DNA of 64,000 nt from Propioniciclava flava (lineage in GTDB: Bacteria > Actinomycetota > Actinomycetes > Propionibacteriales > Propionibacteriaceae), in contig NZ_PPCV01000005.1 of NCBI RefSeq assembly GCF_004126535.1, forward strand, positions 1 through 64,000, written 5' to 3'. Made by a program: the position numbers and the translations under genes. The notes under the pieces were generated by a model, which saw only the letters and a list, made by a program, of their open reading frames with translations, did not search any database and was not told where the DNA came from. Shown one piece after another: positions 6,648 through 14,954 of this stretch; position 1 is the stretch's first letter, and each line of letters begins with the position of its first letter.

Positions 6648-7754
6648 TCAGATCTCGGCGAGCTTGCTCATGTTCTCGGCTAGCCGCGACCGGGACGCCC
6701 GCGTGGCGTGCTGATAGCGCTCGACCATCCCGGCGGTGGCGTGGCCCATCATCGCCTTCAGTTCGGCGGTCGTGGCGCCGGTCATGCCGGCCAGGGACGC
6801 CGCGGAGTGGCGCATGTCGTGGAAGGTCAGATCCTCCCGGCCGATGACCTTGCGGGCCTTGCCGTACGCGTAGCGCAGCGCCTTCTCCGACATCGGCGAG
6901 ACGCCGTCGCCGCCAGGGAAGAGGAAGCCGTCACGCGCGGCCACCGGGAGCGCGGCCACGTACTTCGCCAGGTACGGGATCAGGTGCGGCGGAATGCCCA
7001 CGTCCCGCGTGCCGGCCGCCGTCTTCGGGGCCCCTACGTGCACCTGGCCCTTCGTCCGCGTCACCGCCTGTCGGACGCGCACCACGCCCTCGGTCAGGTC
7101 GAGGTCGCGACGCCGCAGCCCGCGCACCTCCCCCGATCTCAAACTGCACCAACCGGCCAGCACCACCGGCAGCCCTTGCTTTGGCGGCAGCTCCAGCAGC
7201 TTGTTGAGTTCGGCGGGCGTGGCCGGCTCGATGTCGCGCGTGCGGCGCACCTTGCCGGCGTTGCGGACGCGGCACGGGTTGCGGTCGATCAGCCCCTCGT
7301 CCTCGGCCTCGCGCAGGATCGAGCGCAGCAGCGAGTAGGCGTGCTTGCGCTGCACTGGACGGTCCGCCGAGAGCACAGTGGAGTACCAGCGCCGGATGCG
7401 ATCGGGCTCGAGGTGCTTGAGCTGGATCATCCCGAGCGTCGGCGCGATCAGCTTCTCCAGCAGCCGGCCGTACTCCTCACGCGTCCGCGGCGTCAGCTCG
7501 CGCTCGGCCAGGCAGTGCCGCGCGTAGCCGGCCAGGGTGTCCAGGTCGTCCGGCCTACCCTTCACCTTCACCGGCGGACGCCACTCCTGCCGCTCGATCG
7601 AGCGGTGCACCTCGCCCAGCCAGAACTCGGCGTCGATCCGCTCCGAGAGCAGGTGTGGCGCGTCGTAGCGCTGCCGATCCGGGCCGACGTAACGCGGACG
7701 GAAGTACCCACTCCGGCGTTCGATGCTGCCGAAGGCCCGGCTCCCCTGACCCAT
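6648..7754 (-). CDS. int: tyrosine site-specific integrase
   Basis: A 368-residue phage-type integrase. The start is the ATG at 7754, preceded by AGGAGG at 6-nt spacing; the frame is open 24 codons further but without a ribosome site. Residues 1-60 look like an arm-binding domain, 70-165 the SAM-like core-binding domain, and the rest the catalytic domain. The full catalytic set is visible: Arg206 (GWCSLRSGEVRGL), Lys244, His312-x-x-Arg315 (HDMRHSAAS), His338 (MMGHAT) and Tyr347 (ERYQHAT). It points away from the tRNA-Pro gene 210 bases upstream, whose 3' end is the likely attB. It should integrate and, with a directionality factor, excise the island. Confidence 0.92.
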   Translation of the reverse strand: MGQGSRAFGSIERRSGYFRPRYVGPDRQRYDAPHLLSERIDAEFWLGEVHRSIERQEWRPPVKVKGRPDDLDTLAGYARHCLAERELTPRTREEYGRLLEKLIAPTLGMIQLKHLEPDRIRRWYSTVLSADRPVQRKHAYSLLRSILREAEDEGLIDRNPCRVRNAGKVRRTRDIEPATPAELNKLLELPPKQGLPVVLAGWCSLRSGEVRGLRRRDLDLTEGVVRVRQAVTRTKGQVHVGAPKTAAGTRDVGIPPHLIPYLAKYVAALPVAARDGFLFPGGDGVSPMSEKALRYAYGKARKVIGREDLTFHDMRHSAASLAGMTGATTAELKAMMGHATAGMVERYQHATRASRSRLAENMSKLAEI

Positions 7755-7800
7755 GGGGGACCTCCTGATCGGCAGGAATCCCGAAATGCAGAATATCGCT

Positions 7801-7945
7801 CTGACTAGGATTTTCGCTTGCCCCAAGTTTGCCCCAATTGGGGCTTAGCTGGGGCGCCAGAGGTCTTGGCATGGCCTCTTCGGGGTGCAGGTCGCCTGTC
7901 GCCCCTGCGGCGTTTTGCCTAGTCAGCCAGGCATAATGCCTAGTC
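7801..7945. repeat. repeat cluster between integrase and tRNA-Pro, probable att/arm sites
   Basis: Short repeats crowd the integrase promoter region. TTGCCCCAA occurs at 7818-7826 and 7829-7837, the second copy forming a 14-bp perfect palindrome (7831-7844). The heptamer CCTAGTC occurs at 7918-7924 and 7939-7945, and inverted at 7803-7809. The position next to the tRNA 3' end suits integrase arm sites, excisionase sites or an integrase operator. Function is inferred from place and pattern only. Confidence 0.45.
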
Positions 7946-7963
7946 GGGGTGGGGGGGCACAAA

Positions 7964-8039
7964 TGGTCGGGGCGACAGGACTCGAACCTGCGGTCTCCTG
8001 CTCCCAAAGCAGGCGCGCTAGCCACTACGCTACGCCCCG
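7964..8039 (-). tRNA. tRNA-Pro (anticodon TGG)
   Basis: Read on the minus strand it folds as a full cloverleaf: acceptor CGGGGCG paired with CGCCCCG, anticodon stem CCTGC/GCAGG around the loop TTTGGGA (anticodon TGG, decoding CCA), T-arm GGTTCGAATCC, discriminator A and an encoded CCA (7964-7966). Its 3' end points at the integrase, the usual geometry for integration into a tRNA 3' end that restores the gene. The matching second att copy is not in the window. Confidence 0.93.
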
Positions 8040-8119
8040 GTGACCGAAGGGATTCTACGGGCTGCAGGGTGTCCGCGGCCAACTCGGTGATTTTGCGGTG
8101 TGCCGCAGGGAGGGCTGAC

Positions 8120-8383
8120 GTGGGGGATCGTGTGCAGGTGGGCGTCGATCTTGACGCCGCCGACGGTGCCCGTGTGCGGCTGTGGGTGCGGCAACTCGGC
8201 GGTGATCCGGTGCCTGGCGTGGAGGCCCGGGAGCGTGGTCTCCCGATGGTGCCCCAGCATCCCGGCGTGCAGCGTGCGGAGGTGGCCGCGTTCGTCCATT
8301 CGCTGAGGGGCGTCGCCGGTTCGCGTGGTGAACGTTTCGACGATCACGGTTCGGGTCAGAGTTGGCCCCGCGGCAGCTACTAA
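8120..8383 (+). CDS. possible small hypothetical protein (87 aa)
   Basis: A GTG start preceded by GGGAGGG opens a frame reading VGDRVQVGVDLDAADGARVR and ending in GSGQSWPRGSY. Composition is reasonably protein-like and the frame extends with no stop back through the tRNA, so openness alone is weak support. No domain is recognised. It may be a real small gene or a decayed one between the tRNA and the TetR gene. Confidence 0.3.
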   Translation: MGDRVQVGVDLDAADGARVRLWVRQLGGDPVPGVEARERGLPMVPQHPGVQRAEVAAFVHSLRGVAGSRGERFDDHGSGQSWPRGSY

Positions 8384-8434
8384 CCCCCGCGGCAGCCATG
8401 GGGCGGGCCCGGGCCTGAGTTGCCCCGCGACAGC
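8361..8434. repeat. three near-identical 12-mers
   Basis: CCCCGCGGCAGC occurs at 8366-8377 and 8385-8396, and with one change (CCCCGCGACAGC) at 8423-8434; the first and third copies follow GTTG. They overlap the end of the doubtful small frame and lie downstream of the TetR gene. Purpose unknown. Confidence 0.4.
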
Positions 8435-8488
8435 CGCTCAAGGGGGCAGAGCTAGCCCGAGGTGGTCGTGAGAGGTTGACGCCGTGGA

Positions 8489-9082
8489 TCAGGGGTGCTG
8501 GGTGCGGGCGGTGTGTTGAGCCAAGACGGTGGGCAGGAACTGTTGGCGATCGCTGAAGGCGGCCTGCACGTGGGCCAGCATGTCTGCAATGACTTCGGGG
8601 GGCTCGGTCATTCCCTGGGTCACCCACTCCATGACTACTGCTGATGTGCCACCGCTTTGATAGGCGATCACCACGTCGCCGTGCTCCGATTCGCCCTCTT
8701 TGCGCGCATACCCCTGCAGCCGCGTCTGATAGGCCCACAGGGCCCCGAAGAGCCGGGGGCGCAGCCGTTCGCTGGCGAAGCCCAACAGTTCTGCGCGGTG
8801 ATGGTGCAAGGTCCGAAACAGCGCCAGGTAAGGGCTGAGCCCTTGCGCTGGATCGAGTTCGCTCGCAGCGTCCTCAAACTCGTCGAAGATGCGCTCGAAG
8901 TAGGCCTCGGTGAGGGCGTCGAGGTCGCCGAAGTGTCGGTAGAAGCTCTGACGAGACACTTCCGCGGCATCGCTCACCTGGGCGACGGTGATCGCATCGA
9001 ACGCCGTGCTCGCCAAGAGCTGAGCGAACGCATCTAGGAGGGATCGTCGGGTCCGATCGACCTGGCGCGACGGTCGGGGCAT
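8489..9082 (-). CDS. TetR-family transcriptional regulator
   Basis: A 197-residue regulator. The N-terminal HTH is clear: RRSLLDAFAQLLASTAFDAI, then TVAQVSDAAEVSRQSFYRHF. The C-terminal ligand-binding part is helical, with a TetR_C-like pattern (LHHHRAELLGFASERLRPRL). The start at 9082 is supported by GAGGAGGA upstream. It is divergent from an SRPBCC-fold gene, and an imperfect dyad with two ACATGT cores lies between them, so it probably represses that gene and itself. The ligand is unknown. Confidence 0.85.
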   Translation of the reverse strand: MPRPSRQVDRTRRSLLDAFAQLLASTAFDAITVAQVSDAAEVSRQSFYRHFGDLDALTEAYFERIFDEFEDAASELDPAQGLSPYLALFRTLHHHRAELLGFASERLRPRLFGALWAYQTRLQGYARKEGESEHGDVVIAYQSGGTSAVVMEWVTQGMTEPPEVIADMLAHVQAAFSDRQQFLPTVLAQHTARTQHP

Positions 9083-9133
9083 GGCCTGTCCTCCTCGGGT
9101 TGTCCTGATCACGCTACTCGTCCCCAATCCATC

Positions 9134-9171
9134 AATGTGACACATGTCATGGATGGAACACATGTAACATT
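9134..9171. promoter_or_regulatory. imperfect dyad, candidate TetR operator
   Basis: The segment runs from AATGT to ACATT with two ACATGT cores at 9142-9147 and 9160-9165, 18 bp apart centre to centre. It lies in the intergenic region shared by the TetR gene and the divergent SRPBCC gene, as expected for a TetR operator bound by two dimers. Confidence 0.5.
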
Positions 9172-9246
9172 TGGGAGGCGTCGCGTCCGACACCGCGACC
9201 CCAGACGAAGGGGTCCCGGGCGCGACGAACATCGCAGGGGGCAAGG

Positions 9247-9831
9247 ATGAAGATCGAATGTGACGGCCGGGTACTCGCAGCGGCCGCCATCGCGGCGCCG
9301 GTCGGCGTGGTGGCTGCGTTCAACCGGTACCAAAAGCAGTACGTGATCCCAGAAAGTGAGGTTCACGAGCCGTTCCCCGGCGACGACCTGGTCACCGAGG
9401 AGGGGGCGTCCACGACGACCATGGCCATCGAGATCGATGCGCCGCCCAGTGCCGTGTGGCCCCATCTCAACCAACTCGGCCAGGACAAGGCGGGCTTCTA
9501 CAGTTTCTCGATCTTCGAGCGCGCCGTGCACTTCCTGATCCACAACACCTACGTGCCGCAAGCCCGTTGGCAGCACACGAAGGTGGGGGACTGGTGCTTC
9601 TACGGGCAGCAAGGCATCGGGCACGAGATCGTCATGCACGAACCCGGTCGCTACATCGTCGGGGTCTCCGATTCCCGCAAGCCGCCGACACAGGAAGGTG
9701 CCATCGCGTGGGTGCCTGCAGGCATGAGCGACTTCGCCTGGTCGTGGGGTTGGTCCTCTGGGGTCATGCAGACCCGGCTCCTGCAAGTCATCAAGGCCTG
9801 CGCCGAAGGGCGCTGGTTCCTCAAGCTCTGA
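9247..9831 (+). CDS. SRPBCC-fold (polyketide cyclase/START-like) protein
   Basis: A 194-residue protein. Residues 9-25 are hydrophobic (LAAAAIAAPVGVVAAF), giving an N-terminal anchor. From residue 58 the sequence follows the SRPBCC pattern: MAIEIDAPPSAVWPHLNQLG, then WQHTKVGDWCFYG and a final amphipathic helix (VMQTRLLQVIKACAEGRWF). SRPBCC proteins bind hydrophobic ligands; the specific ligand cannot be read from the sequence. The start has a nearby AAGG. It is divergent from the TetR regulator that likely controls it. Confidence 0.7.
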   Translation: MKIECDGRVLAAAAIAAPVGVVAAFNRYQKQYVIPESEVHEPFPGDDLVTEEGASTTTMAIEIDAPPSAVWPHLNQLGQDKAGFYSFSIFERAVHFLIHNTYVPQARWQHTKVGDWCFYGQQGIGHEIVMHEPGRYIVGVSDSRKPPTQEGAIAWVPAGMSDFAWSWGWSSGVMQTRLLQVIKACAEGRWFLKL

Positions 9832-9859
9832 TCGCCCTACCACTCGCAAGGAGAAGAAC

Positions 9860-9961
9860 ATGACATCATCGCGACCCGTTGGGTACGCCTGCACCGCAAC
9901 ATCCAGGGGGCACCCCTCGTGTTCGGGCGTCCGCGGCGGTGGGGACGCCGTCCCGCGCTAA
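9860..9961 (+). CDS. possible 33-residue ORF or truncated gene
   Basis: AAGGAG at good spacing precedes an ATG that opens a 33-codon frame (MTSSRPVGYACTATSRGHPS and on), closely following the SRPBCC gene in the same direction. The ribosome site is better than the protein: the sequence is low in hydrophobic residues and resembles no family. It may be the stub of a former second operon gene. Confidence 0.3.
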   Translation: MTSSRPVGYACTATSRGHPSCSGVRGGGDAVPR

Positions 9962-10020
9962 TCTGTCAGGGAAGCGTGCCGTGGTTCGCACATCGTGCTG
10001 CTAGGCTGGATCGGCGTTGC

Positions 10021-10091
10021 GCGGATGTAGCTCAATGGTAGAGCCCCAGTCTTCCAAACTGGCTACGCGGGTTCGATTCCCGTCATCCGCT
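10021..10091 (+). tRNA. tRNA-Gly (anticodon TCC)
   Basis: GCGGATG pairs with CATCCGC; the D-arm is AGCTCAATGGTAGAGC; the anticodon loop CTTCCAA gives TCC, decoding GGA; the T-arm GGGTTCGATTCCC is standard; discriminator T; CCA is not encoded. A -10-like TAGGCT lies at 10002-10007. It stands 41 bases before tig. Confidence 0.95.
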
Positions 10092-10131
10092 CCGAGGTTC
10101 GACCAGACCATCGATCAACAGGAGTAACCCA

Positions 10132-11646
10132 GTGCCCAGCACCGTCGAGAAGCTCGGCCCCACTCGGGCCAAGCTGACCATCGAAATCCCCTTCGCAGAC
10201 CTCAAGCCTCACCTGGACAAGGCCTACGCCGACATCGCCGGTCAGGTGAACATTCCCGGGTTCCGCAAGGGCAAGGTGCCGGCCGCCATCATCGACCAGC
10301 GCTTCGGGCGCGGCGCCGTCCTGCAGGAGGCCATCAACGCGGCCCTGCCGACCGCCTACTCCGCCGCTGTCACCGAGAGCGACATCGTCCCGCTGGGCCA
10401 GCCCGAGATCGAGGTGACCAAGCTCGAAGACGGCGACGTCGTCGAGTTCACCGCCGAGCTTGATGTGCGCCCCGACTTCGACCTGCCCGCCTTCGCCGAA
10501 CTGGTGGGGGAGGTCGCGCCCGTTTCCGAGGATCAGACCGAGGTCGACCAGCGCATCGAACTCATGCGTCAGCGCTTCGCGACCCGCGAGGACAAGGACG
10601 GGGCCGCCGAAGACGGCGACGTCGTCACCATTGACCTGGAGGCCTCCCAAGACGGCAAGCCCGTGCTGGAAGGCTCCGCGACCGGGCTGGCCTACAAGGT
10701 GGGTTCCGGCGGCATGATCGAGGGCCTCGACGCCGCTGTCACCGGTCTCAAGGCCGGCGAGAAGGCCGACTTCACCGCCGAACTGCTGGGCGGGCCCGCC
10801 AAGGGCGAGAACGCCGACGTCACCGTGACCGTCGAGAAGGTGCAGACCGAGACGCTGCCCGAGGTCGATGACGAGTTCGCGCAGATGATCTCCGAGTTCG
10901 ACACCGTCGAGGAGATGCGTGCCGACCTCGCCGACGCCGTCGTGCGCATGGCCCGCGTCGATCAGCTCAACGCAGCCCGGGACGCCGTCGTCGCCGACCT
11001 GGTCTCCAAGACCCCGTTCGACCTCCCCGAGGCCATGCTGAACGCAGAGATCGAGGGCCGCAAGCAGCAGATCACCGAGCAGTTGGCGCGCGCTGGCTAC
11101 TCCGTTGAGGATTACCTCGCCGAGTCCGAAGACGAGACCGCCACCACCGAGGAAGAGTTCTGGGCCCAGGTCGCCGAGAACGCCGAAACCTCGCTGAAGG
11201 CGCAGATCATCCTGGACCGCCTCGCCGACGAGCAGGAAGTTGGCGTCGAGCAGGCTGAGCTGACCGAGATGCTGTTCCGTCGCGCGCAGCAGTCCGGCTC
11301 CTCCCCGGAGCAGGAAATGCAGCACATGATCGAGCACAACCACGCTCCTGAGTGGATGGCTGAGATTCGCCGCAGCAAGGTCCTGGGTTCCATCGTCTCC
11401 GAGGCGACGGTGACCGACACCGACGGCAACGTCGTCGACGTGACCGCGATCCGCCCCGACGGCACGCTGGCCGAGCCGGAAGCCGAGACCGAGGAGGCCG
11501 CCGAGGCTCCTGCCGAGAAGCCCAAGAAGGCCCCGGCGAAGAAGCCCGCCGCTAAGGACGCCGACGCCCCGGCCAAGAAGCCGGCTGCGAAGAAGCCCGC
11601 CGCCAAGAAGGCTCCCGCAGCTAAGGACGCCGACGCCGCGGAGTGA
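10132..11646 (+). CDS. tig: trigger factor (ribosome-bound chaperone and PPIase)
   Basis: A 504-residue trigger factor. It binds the ribosome exit site and folds nascent chains. The N-terminal ribosome-binding domain carries the signature GFRKGKVP (residues 42-49). The FKBP-type PPIase domain spans about 155-245 and the helical C-terminal chaperone domain about 250-440. After that comes an unusual tail of about 60 residues rich in Lys, Ala, Pro and Glu (AEKPKKAPAKKPAAKDADAP repeats), longer than the E. coli protein (about 430). The GTG start has AGGAG upstream. It is followed by a strong hairpin and then the clp genes it commonly neighbours. Confidence 0.95.
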   Translation: MPSTVEKLGPTRAKLTIEIPFADLKPHLDKAYADIAGQVNIPGFRKGKVPAAIIDQRFGRGAVLQEAINAALPTAYSAAVTESDIVPLGQPEIEVTKLEDGDVVEFTAELDVRPDFDLPAFAELVGEVAPVSEDQTEVDQRIELMRQRFATREDKDGAAEDGDVVTIDLEASQDGKPVLEGSATGLAYKVGSGGMIEGLDAAVTGLKAGEKADFTAELLGGPAKGENADVTVTVEKVQTETLPEVDDEFAQMISEFDTVEEMRADLADAVVRMARVDQLNAARDAVVADLVSKTPFDLPEAMLNAEIEGRKQQITEQLARAGYSVEDYLAESEDETATTEEEFWAQVAENAETSLKAQIILDRLADEQEVGVEQAELTEMLFRRAQQSGSSPEQEMQHMIEHNHAPEWMAEIRRSKVLGSIVSEATVTDTDGNVVDVTAIRPDGTLAEPEAETEEAAEAPAEKPKKAPAKKPAAKDADAPAKKPAAKKPAAKKAPAAKDADAAE

Positions 11647-11664
11647 TCCTCGACGCACCAACCT

Positions 11665-11698
11665 GACGACGCCCCGGCCACACGGCCGGGGCGTCGTC
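11665..11698 (+). terminator. hairpin terminator after tig
   Basis: A perfect 15-bp stem, GACGACGCCCCGGCC against its complement, with an ACAC loop, directly downstream of the tig stop. No U-run follows, as is common in actinobacteria. Confidence 0.75.
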
Positions 11699-11740
11699 GC
11701 GTCTCCGCCGTCAGCGAACAGGGGCGTGGAACGCTCCGAA

Positions 11741-12394
11741 ATGTCCCCCGATCCAGGTAGTTTCAAGGATGTGAACGAGAAACTTCCTGGCCTGCAGGCC
11801 GCCGTCGGTGCCGGTGGCGTCGGCATGAGCGACTCCGTCTACCAGGCCCTTTTGGCCAACCGCATCGTGTTCCTCGGATCGGAGGTGCGCGACGACAACG
11901 CAAACGCGATTTGTGCGCAACTCCTGCTGCTGAACGCCGAGGATCCGCACAAGGACATCTACCTCTACATCAACTCCCCGGGTGGCTCGGTGACCGCCGG
12001 CATGGCGATCTTCGACACCATGCAGTGGATCAGCAACGACGTGGCTACCGTCGCGATGGGGCTGGCGGCGTCCATGGGGCAGTTCCTGCTCAGTGCGGGC
12101 ACCAAGGGCAAGCGCTACGCCCTCCCGCACACCCGCATCATGATGCACCAGCCTTCCGGCGGCCTCGGCGGTACCGCCTCCGACATCAAGATCTTGGCCG
12201 AGCAGATCCTCGCGACCAAGAAGGAGATGGCCGAGTTGATCGCGCAACACACCGGCCGTTCGGTCGAGCAGATCGAATCCGACTCCGACCGTGACCGCTG
12301 GTTCACCGCAGCCGAAGCGCTCGAGTACGGGTTCATCGACCACGTGTACGAGAACGCCGCCCAGATCACCAGCGACAACGCTCCGAACCAGTGA
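11741..12394 (+). CDS. clpP1: ATP-dependent Clp protease proteolytic subunit 1
   Basis: A serine protease subunit of the two-ring ClpP barrel. The catalytic Ser111 sits in LAASMGQF, His136 in MMHQPSGG, and the Asp in SDSDRDRWF. The length (217 aa) is normal. The start is uncertain: ATG at 11741 was chosen, but GTG codons at 11726 and 11771 are also possible, and the N-terminal propeptide is cleaved in this family anyway. The gene is followed after 8 bases by clpP2; actinobacteria generally need both for a mixed active tetradecamer. The partner unfoldase clpX follows. Confidence 0.95.
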   Translation: MSPDPGSFKDVNEKLPGLQAAVGAGGVGMSDSVYQALLANRIVFLGSEVRDDNANAICAQLLLLNAEDPHKDIYLYINSPGGSVTAGMAIFDTMQWISNDVATVAMGLAASMGQFLLSAGTKGKRYALPHTRIMMHQPSGGLGGTASDIKILAEQILATKKEMAELIAQHTGRSVEQIESDSDRDRWFTAAEALEYGFIDHVYENAAQITSDNAPNQ

Positions 12395-12402
12395 GGACTC
12401 CC

Positions 12403-13050
12403 ATGGACTTCAATGCGATGCCCGGCGGGGTTGCCCCGCGAGGTGCTTCGATGGACTACTACATTCCGCAGTGGGAGGAACGCACCAGCTACGGCGTCCG
12501 GCGCGTCGACCCCTACACGAAGCTGTTCGAGGACCGCATCATCTTCCTCGGCACCCCCATCAGCGACGACATCGCCAACGCGGTCATGGCGCAACTGTTG
12601 TGCCTGCAGTCGATGGACCCGGAGCGTCCCATCAGCATGTACATCAACTCGCCCGGCGGCTCCTTCACGGCGCTGACGGCGATCTACGACACGATCCAGT
12701 ACATCAAGCCGGACGTGTCCACCGTGTGTCTGGGGCAGGCCGCCTCGGCCGCCGCCGTCCTGCTGGCGTCCGGCACGAAGGGCAAGCGGTTCGCCCTGCC
12801 CAACAGCCGGATCCTGATCCACCAGCCGGCCACCGAGGGCGGCTACGGGCAGGGTTCCGACCTGGAAATCCAGGCGCGGGAGATCCTGCGGATCCGGTCG
12901 CTGATGGAGCACATGCTGGCCAAGGACACCGGCCAGGACGTCGAGCGCATCAGCCGCGACATCGAGCGGGACAAGTTCCTGACCGCCGAAGAGGCCAAGG
13001 AGTACGGCATCATCGACGAGATCTTCACCTCGCTCAAGGACGTCGCCTGA
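12403..13050 (+). CDS. clpP2: ATP-dependent Clp protease proteolytic subunit 2
   Basis: The second ClpP paralogue, 215 aa, with Ser115 in [13 protein letters not shown], His140 in [10 protein letters not shown] and the Asp in [10 protein letters not shown]. The N-terminus ([20 protein letters not shown]) includes the usual processed propeptide. I chose the ATG at 12403, with GTGAGGA upstream; a GTG at 12391 overlapping the clpP1 stop is possible. With ClpP1 it forms the heteromeric protease driven by ClpX or ClpC. Confidence 0.95.
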   Translation: MDFNAMPGGVAPRGASMDYYIPQWEERTSYGVRRVDPYTKLFEDRIIFLGTPISDDIANAVMAQLLCLQSMDPERPISMYINSPGGSFTALTAIYDTIQYIKPDVSTVCLGQAASAAAVLLASGTKGKRFALPNSRILIHQPATEGGYGQGSDLEIQAREILRIRSLMEHMLAKDTGQDVERISRDIERDKFLTAEEAKEYGIIDEIFTSLKDVA

Positions 13051-13085
13051 CGCGTCAGCGTCAGGAGAAACAGAAGGGGAGTGGC

Positions 13086-14369
13086 ATGGCTCGCATCGGT
13101 GAGACCTCCGACCTGCTGAAGTGCTCGTTTTGTGGCAAGAGCCAAAAGCAGGTGAAGAAGCTCATCGCTGGTCCAGGTGTCTATATCTGCGACGAGTGCA
13201 TCGAGTTGTGCAACGAAATCATTGAGGAGGAGTTCTCCGAGGGGACCGATGTGGGCCTCTTGGAGGACCTCCCCAAGCCCCGCGACATCGTCGCGCACCT
13301 CGACCAGTACGTCATCGGTCAGGAGACCGCCAAGAAGGCCCTCGCCGTGGCGGTCTACAACCACTACAAGCGGGTGCAGGCGCAAGCCAACAGCCCTCGG
13401 CGAGCCGCCGAGGACGAACTGGTCGAACTGGGCAAGTCCAACATCTTGCTGATCGGCCCCACCGGCTGCGGGAAGACCTACCTCGCCCAGACCCTCGCGC
13501 GCATGCTGAACGTCCCGTTCGCGATGGCCGATGCGACGGCGCTGACCGAGGCGGGCTACGTTGGCGAAGACGTCGAGAACATTTTGTTGAAGCTCCTGCA
13601 GGCAGCCGACTTCGATGTGAAGAAGGCCGAGACGGGCATCATCTACATCGACGAGATCGACAAGGTGGCCCGCAAGTCGGAGAACCCCTCCATCACCCGC
13701 GATGTCTCCGGTGAGGGCGTCCAGCAGGCCCTGTTGAAGATCCTGGAGGGGACGACGGCGTCGGTTCCCCCGCAGGGCGGGCGCAAGCATCCGCACCAAG
13801 AGTTCATCCAGATCGACACCACGAACATCTTGTTCATCGTGGGCGGCGCGTTCGCGGGCCTGGAAGACATCATCAACGCCCGCGTCGGGAAGCGCCCCCT
13901 GGGCTTCAATAACGACATGGGCGTGCGGCGAGCCCAGGATCGCAACCCGTTCGAAGAGGTGCGTCCCGAGGATCTGCACCTGTTCGGGCTCATCCCCGAG
14001 TTCATCGGCCGCCTGCCGATGATCTCCACGGTCAAGCCGCTCGACCTGTCGGCCATGGTGCGGATCCTCGTCCAGCCGCGTAATGCGCTCACCAAACAGT
14101 TCCGCAAACTGTTCGAATTGGACGGCGTCGATCTGGACTTCACCGACGACGCGATCACCGCGATCGCCGAACTTGCGCTCGAGCGGGGGATCGGTGCCCG
14201 AGGGTTGCGTTCGATCCTGGAAGAGATCCTGCTCAACGTGATGTACCACGTGCCCTCTGATGACACGATCGGTCAGGTCGTCGTGACCGCCGAGACCGTG
14301 CGCGAAGGGGCCGAGCCACGGATCCTGCCGCGTGCGCCCCGCAACTCCCGGCGTTCACGCTCCGCCTAG
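13086..14369 (+). CDS. clpX: Clp protease ATP-binding subunit ClpX
   Basis: A 427-residue AAA+ unfoldase that feeds tagged substrates to ClpP. The N-terminal zinc-binding domain has CSFCGKSQ and CDEC pairs. The Walker A is GPTGCGKT and the Walker [10 protein letters not shown], and the AAA+ sensor regions and the C-terminal small domain follow. The frame is open far upstream, but the ATG at 13086 with AAGGGGAG before it gives the family N-terminus [17 protein letters not shown]. It lies 35 bases after clpP2, consistent with one operon. Confidence 0.97.
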   Translation: MARIGETSDLLKCSFCGKSQKQVKKLIAGPGVYICDECIELCNEIIEEEFSEGTDVGLLEDLPKPRDIVAHLDQYVIGQETAKKALAVAVYNHYKRVQAQANSPRRAAEDELVELGKSNILLIGPTGCGKTYLAQTLARMLNVPFAMADATALTEAGYVGEDVENILLKLLQAADFDVKKAETGIIYIDEIDKVARKSENPSITRDVSGEGVQQALLKILEGTTASVPPQGGRKHPHQEFIQIDTTNILFIVGGAFAGLEDIINARVGKRPLGFNNDMGVRRAQDRNPFEEVRPEDLHLFGLIPEFIGRLPMISTVKPLDLSAMVRILVQPRNALTKQFRKLFELDGVDLDFTDDAITAIAELALERGIGARGLRSILEEILLNVMYHVPSDDTIGQVVVTAETVREGAEPRILPRAPRNSRRSRSA

Positions 14370-14405
14370 GACGCTCCTGGCTCGCCTACGCCACGCCGTT
14401 TCACC

Positions 14406-14446
14406 ATGAAGCCCGCCCCTCGTCAGATGACGGGGGCGGGCTTCAT
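14406..14446. terminator. bidirectional hairpin between clpX and the convergent lipoprotein gene
   Basis: A 14-bp perfect stem, ATGAAGCCCGCCCC at 14406-14419 against 14433-14446, with a 13-nt loop, sits between two converging stop codons. It can serve both strands. Confidence 0.7.
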
Positions 14447-14465
14447 GTGGCTGATACCAGGGTGG

Positions 14466-14954
14466 TTACTTCTTTGTGCCCTTCAGCGATCCGACGACGT
14501 CGTTGCTGGAGGCCCCTACCAGGCAGGTGATGGTGCGGTCGTTCAGCGAGGTCCACGTGTCCTTAGTGGGGTAGAGGTACTGCAAGTCCATGTCTGAGGT
14601 GTCGTAATCGACCCCCATGAACCCTTCGAACTCACCCGCGCAGTAGTCGCCAGCTTCCTTCTCGACCGCCGATACGCCGGGGAACGCCGCGTCGAGGGGA
14701 TAGTCCTTCTCCGCGTAGGCCTCCCAGCCGTGGGGCTGGGCGCAGTCCGTCTTGGGGATGGACGTCACTTGGCTTCCCTGCTCGCCCTCGGGCATATCCA
14801 GGTTGGTGCACTCGCCCAGCGCGATCGAGGGGAGCATGGCTTTGCCCGCCTGCTGCTTGACCTCCTCGACCCGCTGGAGGGCATCCGTGGCGGAACAACC
14901 CGCGAGAAGGAGTGCGGCGGCCAGGGCAAGGCCAGCCGTACGGATAGTGATCAT
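14466..14954 (-). CDS. lipoprotein, septum-formation-like domain
   Basis: A 162-residue lipoprotein: the signal peptide ends in LLLAGC with Cys20 as the lipidated residue. The mature part (LGECTNLDMP, then SIPKTDCAQPHGWEAYAEKD, then YCAGEF and TITCLVG) fits the Septum_form family, whose hallmark is a paired-Cys 'C..PH..E' core. The family is poorly characterised; a role near the septum is only by name. Its ATG overlaps the valS stop in the ATGA manner, so it is translationally coupled to valS. It ends at the bidirectional terminator shared with clpX. Confidence 0.75.
   Translation of the reverse strand: MITIRTAGLALAAALLLAGCSATDALQRVEEVKQQAGKAMLPSIALGECTNLDMPEGEQGSQVTSIPKTDCAQPHGWEAYAEKDYPLDAAFPGVSAVEKEAGDYCAGEFEGFMGVDYDTSDMDLQYLYPTKDTWTSLNDRTITCLVGASSNDVVGSLKGTKK

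Noticed and set aside
10063-11826. 587-residue open frame opposite tig
   Set aside because: Gly/Leu/Val-rich shadow of the trigger factor gene, with no ribosome site and no family pattern; it also runs through the tRNA-Gly.
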